Assembly: GCA_963513935.1 (NCBI GenBank) | Contig: OY740769.1 | Coordinates: 101,163,762-101,227,761 of the forward strand | Length of the DNA stretch: 64,000 nucleotides | Origin: Aphrophora alni | Taxonomy: Eukaryota; Arthropoda; Insecta; Hemiptera; Aphrophoridae | Direction of reading: 5' to 3' | Shown here: positions 49,231 to 60,817 of the stretch, piece by piece | Numbering within the stretch: the stretch's first letter is position 1 | Layout: the number at the start of each line of letters is the position of its first letter | The notes under the pieces: model-generated | Database searches by the model: none | Told to the model about the DNA's origin: nothing | What the model saw: the letters and a program-made list of their open reading frames with translations, nothing else | Program-made: the position numbers and the translations under genes

Positions 49231-50054
49231 CGACTCATTATAATATAGTCTCCTCAACACATCATTTGACAAAGTTGCCACTCTTTATTGATTCAAATTA
49301 TATTTTTCTCCCAGGTATTTAATCTCCCTTAGAGCCCACTTTTTATAACCTTATAATATTACTATCTTATAAATTACAATTTCAGCCTTCCATGATACAT
49401 TTTGTAAAGTAATATAAAATTTTACATACACATTTGTGTTTGTGTTTTTTTTATTTAAGCTTTATTTTTTTGGTTACTGGTACTCCAAAGTACTAAAAAA
49501 TGTTATCTAAAATCCCTCTTCATCCTCTGCACTTCTTCTAGTTATTTTAAAATGTATACTTTTGGATTATAATAATTACTAATTTATATAAAACATTTAT
49601 TAATAATAGTTTTATACAATAGTATCAAAGAAAATTTCTGTTTTAAAGAAAATTGTGAATTTATATGTTTGTTTTAGCCATGAGGTTTGCAGTACTGGAA
49701 TTAAAAGTTGTGTTGGCAAGAATCATGTCACGGTACGCTGTTAAACTGAATGAAAAAACTCGAATACCAAACTTTCAATTTTCTACTTTCACCTGAAGGT
49801 GGATTATGGTTTGAATTTAACAAACGAACAAAAATATAAGAATGTTTGTTTAGTTTTAAATATGACAATAAAATATGCTGTAATTTATTAGGTCTTTTTA
49901 TATCGAATTAAAAATAGAAATATTTTATAAAAACAATGTATTTTTTAATAAATGTATATTGAGAAAATATAAAAAATAACATAAGCCTTGTATCTGAATT
50001 AAAGCCAAGTCTTTCAATACATTTTGTGCAAGTCCTTTTCAGAATTAATTACTC

Positions 50055-50700
50055 CTTCAGTAATGTATTAACCAGACCACAAGGGCTGTTTGTATTAACC
50101 CTTCTGGCCTTTTGAAGATATTCTTCAACTTGCTGTCCAAATCTACCTTTCTCTGGGTTGAGGTGGGGTTTTTTTCCCCATTAAGGGTTCTCCACTTAGT
50201 TTTCTTCTGTATCATTCCCTCATGTCAATCTGGCCTAAATCTATTTTAGTGTTATATTCTGTTATAAATAGGGTGAGCATTAAGTTCTCAAAATTAGGCT
50301 CCAGGAGCCCACCACATCTTTCAAAGAACGACAGTAACTTCACTTCATTGAACCTACCTGTTTTATTATTATAACTGAATAGATCAGGGATGTCATTTCT
50401 TGCATTTCCTACAGTAAAAATATCCACACCAAACCCTTCCATAAGCTACAAAATGCTCAACCTTTTCCTCCAATTCATATTGATTCCTGTCAGGTAGATT
50501 AGGTGTAAGTTACGATTCTCCATAATCAAAAGATGTTTACTCAAATGAAGGCATCTTTTTAAATTACCTACCATCACTCCAAAGACTTTTATTTCTTCTC
50601 AGTCCCCACTATCTCTCCACTTCACTTCCTCTTAAATGTTTGTTTCTGGATTAGTTCCTAATCATTTTTCTACTGGTTTGCCTTGAAATTTTAGTAACAA
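50055..50700 (-). pseudogene. Unrecognised degraded coding region
   Basis: A 76-codon open frame (50442-50212) reads EGFGVDIFTVGNARNDIPDL, SYNNKTGRFNEVKLLSFFER and CGGLLEPNFENLMLTLFI. After a stop and one frameshift the same protein style continues (HLNPEKGRFGQQVEEYLQKA, then RRVNTNSPCGLVNTLLKE) to a stop near 50060. Upstream, shifted frames (VFGVMVGNLKRCLHL) may extend it to about 50600. The composition is clearly protein-like. I do not recognise the family; a transposon gene or a retrocopy is possible. Confidence 0.5.
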
Positions 50701-53590
50701 ATGCTCTCTTTGATTTTTTGCTTGTTTGTTACCAATGGTCCCAATGACTTTTTTGGAAGGTGACACAACTAATAAGTTTTATGTCCTTCGGTACTATATT
50801 TGCGGAAAATCTGATCAAATAGAACTGAATTTAAGAAAAAACTTCTTTTTTTTTTTCAATTTTGTTAGATCTTCCCAAATTGTATTTAAAAAAATGAAAA
50901 ACCCAGAAGATACAGCCAAAAAATGCTCACATAGCAAATTTAATCAAAATCGGTTCACTGGTTTGGGCTGTAGAGCAATGTATTGGCAACTGACAGACAT
51001 CATTAAACATCGTTTCTCTTTTTTTTTTCATAATGAATATATCTGTGAAAAAACACATAATAAGTGTCATGTCAATTTTTTTGGTTAGACCAGAGTAAGT
51101 TTAGTTTTGTAAAATAAAAGTACAGAACTTTTATTTTCAGTTCAAATGATACCTAATATATTATGTAATTTAATTTGGTAATTGATATTTGTACTGTAAA
51201 GTTCTTTTCAATTTTTTTTTTTATTTTGTTCATCCGTTTGAAAACAAGAATAATTGTTTTTCACAATTATTAACTAATGAATCAACATTCACCAATAATA
51301 TTGGATAAATGAAGATAACTGTCGAAATAGTTTTTAATGTTTACACCAGACTGCAACACTTCCCTTAGTAATTAAAACATTAAAGACACAAAAAATTAAC
51401 GTATGTAAATGTTTATTCTAGATCGCAGCACCTTTCCTCAGGCAATGGAAGTGCTGATTTAAACAAAAATACTAGTTAATAAACCAGGTGTGCTTAGATT
51501 CTCAACCCAATCTCTATATGTCTAACTTTAAATAATGTGTCACTAAAATGAAAATAAAATATGATAAATCATAAAGCCTTATAAATAATACACAATTATA
51601 CAATATGCAATATCTGCTGCCATCTATAGTTCAAATTTAGATCACCACTCTTTCTATCTATCATATTATGCAATTATTTTGTTCGCAAAGTTCTTCTGTT
51701 GCAAAGAATTTAATCCAATTTTTGTTATAAGAGTTTAGGTGGATAGAAAGAATTGGCAAACGGATAACTAAAGACATCACAGTATGTTTTAGTCCAATTC
51801 AAATACTATTGTTTAAAATCTGTGAATTGGAGCTTTAGGAAATAAAAATATATTATATCCACAATCAAATAACATCTAAAGAAAAAAAATTCACAATTTA
51901 ACTGCCAACCATTTTTATTTAATCACAGTAATTAAACATTGTAGTAAATATATTTATTTATATAATATGGAAGTTTTTAACCATAAGATTTATTTATTAC
52001 AACGATATTTCCAAATTAACATAAATAATTCAATAATGTTTTACATTAAATACAAATTATCATATACATATCAACATTGTAATATAATTTATTTTGATTA
52101 TTATATTAAATTCAGGCTGAATCCAAATAATGATAAATATAAATAATTCCAGCGTGTTAAGGTGATATTACAATGTTTCTGTTTAGTAAAACTGTTTAAA
52201 TATGAAAGTGGAGGATCTGGAAATAGCAAGTTTTATAATTGTGACAGATATGGTTCTTTTCAGTCCAAATAAAATCCTTCAAAACAGTGAGAAGATTTTT
52301 CCTCACAGTTAGAATTTCTATGGAGGCAAATATCTCCTTGGGTCTTCCAAGATGTCCCATGTTGTGTCATAGTAATCTCACAAGCAACTTAAGCCAAAAT
52401 TGAAATTTTAAAATGGCATAACTAGTTAATCTTGAATTATATCCCTGTTCTGTTAAAAAATTTATAGGATGTGATTTTTAAATTTGAAAATGAAAATATA
52501 TATTGTTTTCAACAGTTCACACTTTAAAAATAATTAACATGTTTAAGAAACTGTTTTGTTATCTCTATAACATTATTTCTAGATCAAGTCAAGGAAAAGG
52601 AACTATATTTATTGTGTATAATTTTAGTACATAAGATGAAGCCTATGATTCTTAAGGCAATTCTTATAATCAGGGATGCCAACCTTATTCACAAAAACAA
52701 ATTATGTTTCGAGTGTAAAGAAGTTATATAGAATTTTGTAAACACATGTAAAGAAATTTATATAGAATTCTTTTCAGCAAAATATTGTTCAAATATATAA
52801 ATTTATTAAGTTTAAATGTTTACATCATATTATTATTATTTTTTTTAATTATGTTCATTTGTAAATAAAAATTATCCTCACTTGAAAATATCGAACATTT
52901 TTTTTTTTTTTTAATTTTAACCTGATAATTAGTTCAATCTATTTAATAATATTTGGATACAGCCTTCATTCTAAGATTATTAGTTCATTCTAAACATGTA
53001 GTTCTGATTATTAATGCTCTGTTACAATTTTACAATGTTTAGAAAGAAACAAAATAGTGGTTGATATAAACTCTATTGAAGATACAAATTTAGAGTCCTT
53101 TCGGACTGGTTTGGAAAGTTAGAATTATGATGATAGGAACTTATGTGCTAACCACAAATCACCTGATAAAAAATTGTCCAGGCCTAAACCTACAACGGAC
53201 AACATCCTCTAAGATTTTTTTTTTTTTTTACTACTAAAGAAGACATTTAGCAAACCACGTCTTCTGATATATCGATTTGAACATCATTCACTAAAACAAT
53301 ATTTATTAAATGGAAGCACAGTTGGGTGGCGTACATTAATATATAAGACATTGTAGATTTTTTTACTCTGAATTTAGAAATTCACTCTGTGGACTGAGAA
53401 TGAATATGTAACCCAATGCAATACCTGTAAAAAGTCAAATTTGAGTAAAAACGTAATTAGTTGATAACATTGTTTGTTCTCTGAACAAAAGCTTGATAAC
53501 CTAACCTCAAAAATAGGTTACATAGAGAGATAATAACAAACTTCATTTCCTTAGCAACCTATTTTCATCCACATAATATCTAACTATTGA
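50700..53590. other. Intergenic region before the LTR element, nothing recognised
   Basis: AT-rich with poly-T/A runs. The ORF at 50726-51088 is lysine- and phenylalanine-rich with no recognisable domain. No element ends found. Confidence 0.45.
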
Positions 53591-53597
53591 TTAAGTT

Positions 53598-54991
53598 TGT
53601 AATAAATATAATATATTCGCTTGTCGTACTTGAAGAGTACTTATTTTTTATTAAAAAAATTGACAGTAAATTTTTATTGTTATTATTTATAAAATTATGC
53701 CAAGCTTTATGGGCGCCAGGTAGCGTTAGCTTACCAATTTTGAAAAAAGGAAGTTAATTGTTATTATTAAAATCTCTCAGGGTCGCAAATCCTTTTAAAA
53801 GTGTACTTCAGTGGTTCTCGGTGAAATAAAAAAATCTTATTTTGTTGAGCTGAAATTGAACATAATTTATTGAATTAAGTATTAACATTTATACAAGGTT
53901 GTACATACATGTTCATAATATATATCTTACTGCTATTTGATATTTCCTTATCTTTTTAACTTTAAAATTCTGCCTTGAAGAGACTTAAATCCTTGTTTGT
54001 GATTCTAAAATTTGTAGTTGCAACTTGAAATAAAATATTTTTATGGTGAGTTTTTTTAAATTCTCACTTAATAAAGATTATTAGCATTTAAATTTAAGAT
54101 TAAGTTCTCTAGTTATACTAATTATTGAACAAAGATTATTAATTTGAATAAATTTAGCAAGTTCATACAAAAAGTTCCTTTTATACAAAAGTATTATATA
54201 ATTGTCTATGATTCAGGATTACCGCATAACCGTTCCAGTCGATCTTAGGCTCCACATGTTGAGTTTCTTTCATGTTGCAATATTATCACCTTGTAGACTC
54301 TATTTATACAGCTGACAATCAATTGTTCTTTCAGATTCACAGCATATAATATTTATATCACTTTACTAAGATAATTGTCCGATTTATACTTTAAACGCAT
54401 TGTACGTCTTACCGTGATATAACTGTCTCTGCACTTGCTAAATCGTCACCGTTAAAGTTCTACAATTTCTTTTAGATCATACCATCTCTCACTATATCAA
54501 ATGTCACATAAAGGACTCTACTTTAACCACACTTGCTACATTTTAATAACGTTTCTCTACTCTGAAAACATGTCCTACCACCTCAGACCCCTCTCTAAGA
54601 CTCTCTCCCCAAGACTGACAAAACCACATGTGTCTTTGTCCAGCTTCCAAACCAAGCGTCCTATTTAATATGCAACGTATGCGAGAATTATTCTCACACC
54701 TAGCAACACTGACTCTGTTCAAATTACTTTGCCTAACACAATACAAATACTACCTAAATATCTATTACAACTTAAGATTAATATTTTATACATAACATCA
54801 ATATTTTGGAAACCTATATTTAAATTTAATTACCCTAGTTTTAATAATCTATATATTTGAGTCATCTTTTTGACTTCTAAAACCCCCTCCCTTATTCAAC
54901 TTTAACGTTTCCCGGGTTACTTTAAATATTCAAATCTCAATATAACCATTTTTTGGTTATCTAGGTTAAAATTACCATTTTTGGTATTACA
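53598..54991 (-). repeat. LTR (3' LTR in element orientation)
   Basis: 1394 bp, TG...CA ends. It differs from its partner at one position I noticed (GGGCGCCAGG near 53713 against GGGCGTCAGG in the other copy). The 67-codon frame at 54543-54746 occurs identically in both LTRs and is part of the LTR, not a gene. Confidence 0.92.
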
Positions 54992-57900
54992 GATACCCCA
55001 TCAAATCTGTGACTCAATATATAAATATTGAAACACAGATTTCTCTTTTATTCAACAAAAAAAATTTTAACTTCAAAAAAAAAACTTTCAAATCCGGTCC
55101 CTATAGATTTCCAAAAATAAAAAAGTTTCAGCAAACTAAGAATATTCATATTCCCTTTAAAAAAAAACTTTAAAATAAGAAATATTCTCTCTTAACTTAC
55201 ATTAATCATCTTATTATATAATCTATTGATTCACTAAATCTACCTAGTTGCATATCATAATCAATCAAACCACTTATAATCAAATCTTATTCATCATCAA
55301 AAAACCTCTATCAACTTCTTATCGTTGAGCTGTCCATCACTCAACTTTTATCTCATGACCTAATTCCGTCAGAGTGTCTACTCCTGATTGCTAAAAGGAA
55401 AAAAAAAATCTCTATCTCTTTTCTACCAAGTCTGCATCAAATTATTCCATAGACCTTCTAGTTATCAATTATACTTTTTAGAATTAACAATTTTCATTTT
55501 TTATTATATAATTTAAAAATCTCTTAATTAATATTTAAAGTTACATTTTATCACTTAATTGTGTTATTTACCCCATCCAAATTGCATTTCATTTTTTAAA
55601 ACCTATTTTGTCATTCACCCAAAAAATTTATTACTTAAGTTATTATTACTCATTAATCTTCTTTTATTCAAAAATTCTCAAATTACTTAATTTTCTTGCT
55701 GGGACAACGCATAAAATTTCTTCCACAAATCTAATAAAACATTAAAAACTTCATTATCAAATTACAAACACTTCAAATTACAATATTACTTATTCTTCTT
55801 TAAAATACTTAAAAAAATCATCTTATTACCTTCAATAAACTTCAACAATCATATCACATCATAGTATCTTATTTCAAAACTCATCTGATTATAGGCTCTC
55901 TATAACTTAATAACTAGATTGCATTAACTCCTTAATCAAAAACTTCCTTAATTATTTATATGTAGCCCCTTAGGTCACTAACATATTTCGTCGCATTAAA
56001 AAATATTTCCTCGTAGAAATCATTAAACACCTCATTTAAACTTCAATAATTCGTCGCAATAGAAACCTCCATAATAAAACATCCTTTTTCCTTCAACATC
56101 GTCGTATATCATCATTATTTCACCGTAGATCATAAAAAAAAATTCTTCTTAACTTAAAAACTAACTCTTAATGCAATCAAATTACCTTTTTCACAGAAAA
56201 AAACCTCCTTATAGACTTATTTCTCTCTTTGACACCACTTTTCAATATTCTTGTAAACTTTATATCTCCTTCATTAATCTTAAAAATTCTCATTTCATTA
56301 TTTTCTTTGAAAAATCTCCTCATATTACCTAAAAAAAAAAATCTTAACTAGGCCTATTTCATCAAAACCTGCTTTTAATTATTTTCCCAGCAAATCACCT
56401 TATTTTCGCTAAACATAATCAATCTTTTTAATCAAATTATTCATCTAAAACATTTTATCTTCAAACTTCCTTATTATTCTTTATTTAACTCAATTTACAA
56501 TTATTTACCCTCAAAATTATTAAACCTACTTCAAATTACTTTACATTATATTACTTATTCTTTATATTAAAAAACTCAAAACAAAAACTTTAATATTTTA
56601 ACTTTATTACCCATTTAGTGAAATTATTTTATATCCATTACTCCAATCTACTATTATTTTATCATTTCAAACAAAAACTTTTAATATTTTTAAACTTCTA
56701 GCAATCTTAAACAATCAAAATATCTAACTCTCCTTACAATCTTGCCTTCTTTTTTCAAAGTTCCTTTGCCCTTTCCAAATTACATCTTATTTACACAAAT
56801 TATGACATTATTCTTACTAATTGTTACTTATTTACCTAAACCTTAACATTCTCTAACAAATCTTTCAATACTTTATTACATACAATCAAATTGCATACTA
56901 ATTACAACTAAATTTATACATTAAAAAAAAAAAATCATTTTTCTTCCTTTAAAACTCAAATTAGTCACGTCCAGTTAATTCATTTACAGATTGATCAATT
57001 CTGTAAACCTACAATTAGTTTTCTTCTAATTATGTGGTGAACTCTCTCATTGAATCAGGTAATATGGACTTCTGATATGTAATGGTTATGCATAGCCCTA
57101 CTCAATTCAAACTATACCCACTACATACCATTATCCCATAAACCCTTTCAATGCTGTTCTTTATGCCTTTTTTTTTTTTTTTTAATATTTTTTATCAAGA
57201 CATTGTCAACTATTGTTTAACCCAACCTCTTCGCCCTTGGTTTTATTTTAAATCCAAGGAACCCATATACCCATATGTTAAACTTCCTTATTCATGTATG
57301 AGAACAATAAAAAATAAAATAATAAAAAAAATTATCAAAATCCATTGAGTTGATTTTGAGATGCGTTGTCCAAATCTGACTGTACCTTTTCTACACTGAC
57401 TATACTCCTGCAGACATCTGTCTGTGATTATTTCCCAAAACTATTTTTTATCATTGAACCTAACTCGAAATATTATATTCCCAATTAATTATTGCATTCG
57501 TTTTACATTTTGTTCAATTTTGAGTTATGTGCAAAGAAAAACTTTTAAAACTACCTTTTTTAAAACAAGTAATCAAAATCTGAACCCTGAATTTTGTCAC
57601 AACTGTATTCTATCTAGATTCCTAAGTTTTGATATTATTCAATCTCCAATGCGATAATATTTTCAATGCACAATCTTAATCTCACTGTAAGCGGCATCAA
57701 CACCCTTCGAGAGTAACCTGCACCAGCCTTATCTATGTTTATTATACAATCCTAATCTTTGTTATGGTAAACAGTTGATATTACACTTCCATTCTAACTG
57801 AAACCTTTTAGTTCTTTCAATATTATTTCTTTATGACACTATCTCTGCTTTACAAAATTTTACTAAACACAACTTATAATTATCCTGAAATCTTAATTAT

Positions 57901-58041
57901 CTACTAATCTTAACCTTAATAACTAACAAAAAATTCTTACCTAATATTATTCTTACTCATGTCCGTTTGCTTTATAAAAAACTTTATACATTATTATTGT
58001 CATTCCAAAATTCAATTTATTATAACTCAATTATAAATTAT
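54992..58041 (-). other. Noncoding interior of the LTR element, strand-biased composition
   Basis: About 3 kb between the ORF stop and the 3' LTR, where pol would normally be. The plus strand is strikingly poor in G and rich in T, C and A (so the sense strand is poor in C). No frame exceeds about 80 codons and none shows a motif. The short plus-strand frames at 57151-57657 are not credible genes. Confidence 0.6.
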
Positions 58042-59187
58042 CTATTTTTTCCGATGGTTTCCCGATTGGTGAAACAATTTATAACATATTGCCTGCTTTC
58101 TTAACATAATTGCAATGTTAAATACTGTCTCTAACTTAGAGACCTGTTCTAAGCTAGATCTTACAAATGACCTCATCTCAACCATAAGTTCCCTTTTGTT
58201 GACAACACGCTTTTGTGTTGACGAAAACCTTTTCTCTTTCTCAGACATACCATCACCCCTCCTTCTCTCAAACATCTCAGAATTTAACAACCTAAATTTG
58301 TCAGCTGTCAGTCTGGAAATCTGAACTCTACTGACTTTGCTTACATTTACATAGATTTCTTCCACAATTGCTTTTTTAAACTCACACTCAAAATTGTTTT
58401 TCTCAAAGAGACTTTTAATCTGTTGTTCTTGCATTTTAAATATATTTCTAAATTTTAATATTGCTATTTTTTCAAAGCCTAAAGTTTTATGATAGCTTTG
58501 CTTTCTCACATAAATAGCTAACTCTTTTGTTATTACATCATTTATCTTAATTAAACACTCATTCACTTTAGTTTTACCCTTGTTATTTAAATCACTTACA
58601 ATCTCTCTAACCCCATCAAAATTAGTAACCCCATCATTTTTCTTAATTTCAACATTACCTGTTAACTGTTTTAAATCATTGTTCTCCATAGGCTCATTCT
58701 GACACATTTCATTTTTCTTAAGTTCTAATTTCATCTCATTGTTACTTAATCCATTGTTTACTTGTTCAAAAACATAATCATTCATACAAATATTCTCTAT
58801 TATTTCAGTTTGATCATTTTTAATAAAAACTTTTAATTGGAAGTTAATTTTTTCTTTTACAGCTAATCTATTTAACATTTTATCATGAACTTCATTTCTT
58901 ACTTTGAGAACAGCATGTAACATTTTAATTATTTCCTTTAACTCTAATTCTTTATTTATTCCATCCCTTCCTAATTCTTTATACCAATATTCATTTAAAT
59001 CATCCCTACTTATTTCTATACACCATAGTTCAGTTCTATTACCCAAATCATCCAATTTCAAATCTTCCTTCCTAAAACATTTACTAACTTTACCAAAATA
59101 CTTATCAGCTTCTTTTTTCATAATTTTAAATTCTACCATTACTCTGTCTTTCTCACTTATTAGATTATTATTAATTGTACCCTCCAT
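58042..59187 (-). CDS. 381-residue ORF of the LTR element, unknown function
   Basis: The only long ORF inside the LTR element, starting 232 bp after the 5' LTR, where gag normally begins. The protein is rich in Lys, Glu, Asn and Met, strongly charged and probably largely helical (for example MVEFKIMKKEADKYFGKVSK near the N terminus and ELELKEIIKMLHAVLKVRNE). I see no CCHC zinc knuckle, protease, RT or integrase motif. The C terminus is basic (HQSGNHRKK). It is undamaged, which fits the youth of the insertion. It could be a divergent gag or a captured or novel gene carried by a non-autonomous element. The two plus-strand frames opposite it (58115-58324 and 58904-59239) are antisense shadows. 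Confidence 0.65.
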   Translation of the reverse strand: MEGTINNNLISEKDRVMVEFKIMKKEADKYFGKVSKCFRKEDLKLDDLGNRTELWCIEISRDDLNEYWYKELGRDGINKELELKEIIKMLHAVLKVRNEVHDKMLNRLAVKEKINFQLKVFIKNDQTEIIENICMNDYVFEQVNNGLSNNEMKLELKKNEMCQNEPMENNDLKQLTGNVEIKKNDGVTNFDGVREIVSDLNNKGKTKVNECLIKINDVITKELAIYVRKQSYHKTLGFEKIAILKFRNIFKMQEQQIKSLFEKNNFECEFKKAIVEEIYVNVSKVSRVQISRLTADKFRLLNSEMFERRRGDGMSEKEKRFSSTQKRVVNKRELMVEMRSFVRSSLEQVSKLETVFNIAIMLRKQAICYKLFHQSGNHRKK

Positions 59188-59419
59188 TTTTGATTATTAT
59201 TATTATTTAAACTTTAAATTTAGAATTGGTTATTTTTAAATTACTTATCTACTTATTATTAAAAAATTTTTTAGAGAGAACATTCTTATTTTTATGTTGA
59301 CTATGAATAATCTTACCTTTTTTATAAGAATTTCTAATCCACCAAGAAACCACTGTTTTTTCGACTTATATTCTTATATTTTTCAATATAAGAATACAGC
59401 ACCACGTTGGTTCGACAAT

Positions 59420-60813
59420 TGTAATAAATATAATATATTCGCTTGTCGTACTTGAAGAGTACTTATTTTTTATTAAAAAAATTGACAGTAAATTTTTATT
59501 GTTATTATTTATAAAATTATGCCAAGCTTTATGGGCGTCAGGTAGCGTTAGCTTACCAATTTTGAAAAAAGGAAGTTAATTGTTATTATTAAAATCTCTC
59601 AGGGTCGCAAATCCTTTTAAAAGTGTACTTCAGTGGTTCTCGGTGAAATAAAAAAATCTTATTTTGTTGAGCTGAAATTGAACATAATTTATTGAATTAA
59701 GTATTAACATTTATACAAGGTTGTACATACATGTTCATAATATATATCTTACTGCTATTTGATATTTCCTTATCTTTTTAACTTTAAAATTCTGCCTTGA
59801 AGAGACTTAAATCCTTGTTTGTGATTCTAAAATTTGTAGTTGCAACTTGAAATAAAATATTTTTATGGTGAGTTTTTTTAAATTCTCACTTAATAAAGAT
59901 TATTAGCATTTAAATTTAAGATTAAGTTCTCTAGTTATACTAATTATTGAACAAAGATTATTAATTTGAATAAATTTAGCAAGTTCATACAAAAAGTTCC
60001 TTTTATACAAAAGTATTATATAATTGTCTATGATTCAGGATTACCGCATAACCGTTCCAGTCGATCTTAGGCTCCACATGTTGAGTTTCTTTCATGTTGC
60101 AATATTATCACCTTGTAGACTCTATTTATACAGCTGACAATCAATTGTTCTTTCAGATTCACAGCATATAATATTTATATCACTTTACTAAGATAATTGT
60201 CCGATTTATACTTTAAACGCATTGTACGTCTTACCGTGATATAACTGTCTCTGCACTTGCTAAATCGTCACCGTTAAAGTTCTACAATTTCTTTTAGATC
60301 ATACCATCTCTCACTATATCAAATGTCACATAAAGGACTCTACTTTAACCACACTTGCTACATTTTAATAACGTTTCTCTACTCTGAAAACATGTCCTAC
60401 CACCTCAGACCCCTCTCTAAGACTCTCTCCCCAAGACTGACAAAACCACATGTGTCTTTGTCCAGCTTCCAAACCAAGCGTCCTATTTAATATGCAACGT
60501 ATGCGAGAATTATTCTCACACCTAGCAACACTGACTCTGTTCAAATTACTTTGCCTAACACAATACAAATACTACCTAAATATCTATTACAACTTAAGAT
60601 TAATATTTTATACATAACATCAATATTTTGGAAACCTATATTTAAATTTAATTACCCTAGTTTTAATAATCTATATATTTGAGTCATCTTTTTGACTTCT
60701 AAAACCCCCTCCCTTATTCAACTTTAACGTTTCCCGGGTTACTTTAAATATTCAAATCTCAATATAACCATTTTTTGGTTATCTAGGTTAAAATTACCAT
60801 TTTTGGTATTACA
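59420..60813 (-). repeat. LTR (5' LTR in element orientation)
   Basis: 1394 bp, near-identical to the LTR at 53598. It drives minus-strand transcription of the interior ORF if the element is active. Confidence 0.92.
60123..60130 (-). promoter_or_regulatory. TATA box in the 5' LTR
   Basis: Minus strand reads GTATAAATAGAG, a strong TATA element about 680 bp into the LTR. Transcription would start roughly 25-30 bp downstream (near 60095), giving U3 of about 0.7 kb. The same box exists in the other LTR at 54301-54308. Confidence 0.6.
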
Positions 60814-60817
60814 AGTT

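Larger units (their letters stand above)
46809..49839 (+). pseudogene. Cytochrome P450 pseudogene, CYP6-like (gene E)
   Basis: A plus-strand relative of genes B and D, dead by several lesions. After a TTTCAG acceptor the ATG at 46819 opens MDILFDSIALNLLFATV, and the anchor is then stretched by a duplicated CTACTGTTGTCCTA-type repeat. The frame slips at the NYWKDCGVPYAKP hinge. Later blocks survive out of register ([31 protein letters not shown]) to about 47447, where foreign sequence takes over. Exon 2 (helix I) and most of exon 3 are missing. A piece at 47770-47825 gives NNFKPNGVFLPFGDGPRIFI, so the haem cysteine codon now encodes phenylalanine. Exon 4 (49678-49839) starts AMRFAVLELK, is frameshifted, and ends FEFNKRTKI. 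AATAAA lies at 49867. Confidence 0.88.
53598..60813 (-). mobile_element. LTR retroelement, recent insertion, apparently non-autonomous
   Basis: Two 1394-bp direct repeats (53598-54991 and 59420-60813) begin TGTAATAAAT and end GGTATTACA. The element is bordered by AGTT on both sides (53594-53597 and 60814-60817), a 4-bp target duplication. Orientation is minus: the only long ORF, the TATAAATA box and a downstream AATAAA all lie on that strand. The 5' leader after the right-hand LTR contains a hairpin (59371-59394). No TGG directly abuts the 5' LTR, so the primer-binding site is unclear. GATGGGGTATC before the other LTR is a weak polypurine-tract candidate. The 4.4-kb interior has one ORF (58042-59187) and no protease, RT or integrase that I can see. 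Confidence 0.9.

Noticed and set aside
48943..49248. 101-codon plus-strand ORF
   Set aside because: Antisense to a non-LTR retrotransposon C-terminal fragment.
50726..51088. 120-codon plus-strand ORF
   Set aside because: Phe/Lys-rich from poly-T and poly-A runs, no domain, no conserved context.
54543..54746. 67-codon minus-strand ORF, repeated identically at 60365-60568
   Set aside because: Both copies lie inside the LTRs at the same position; identity follows from LTR duplication, not protein conservation.
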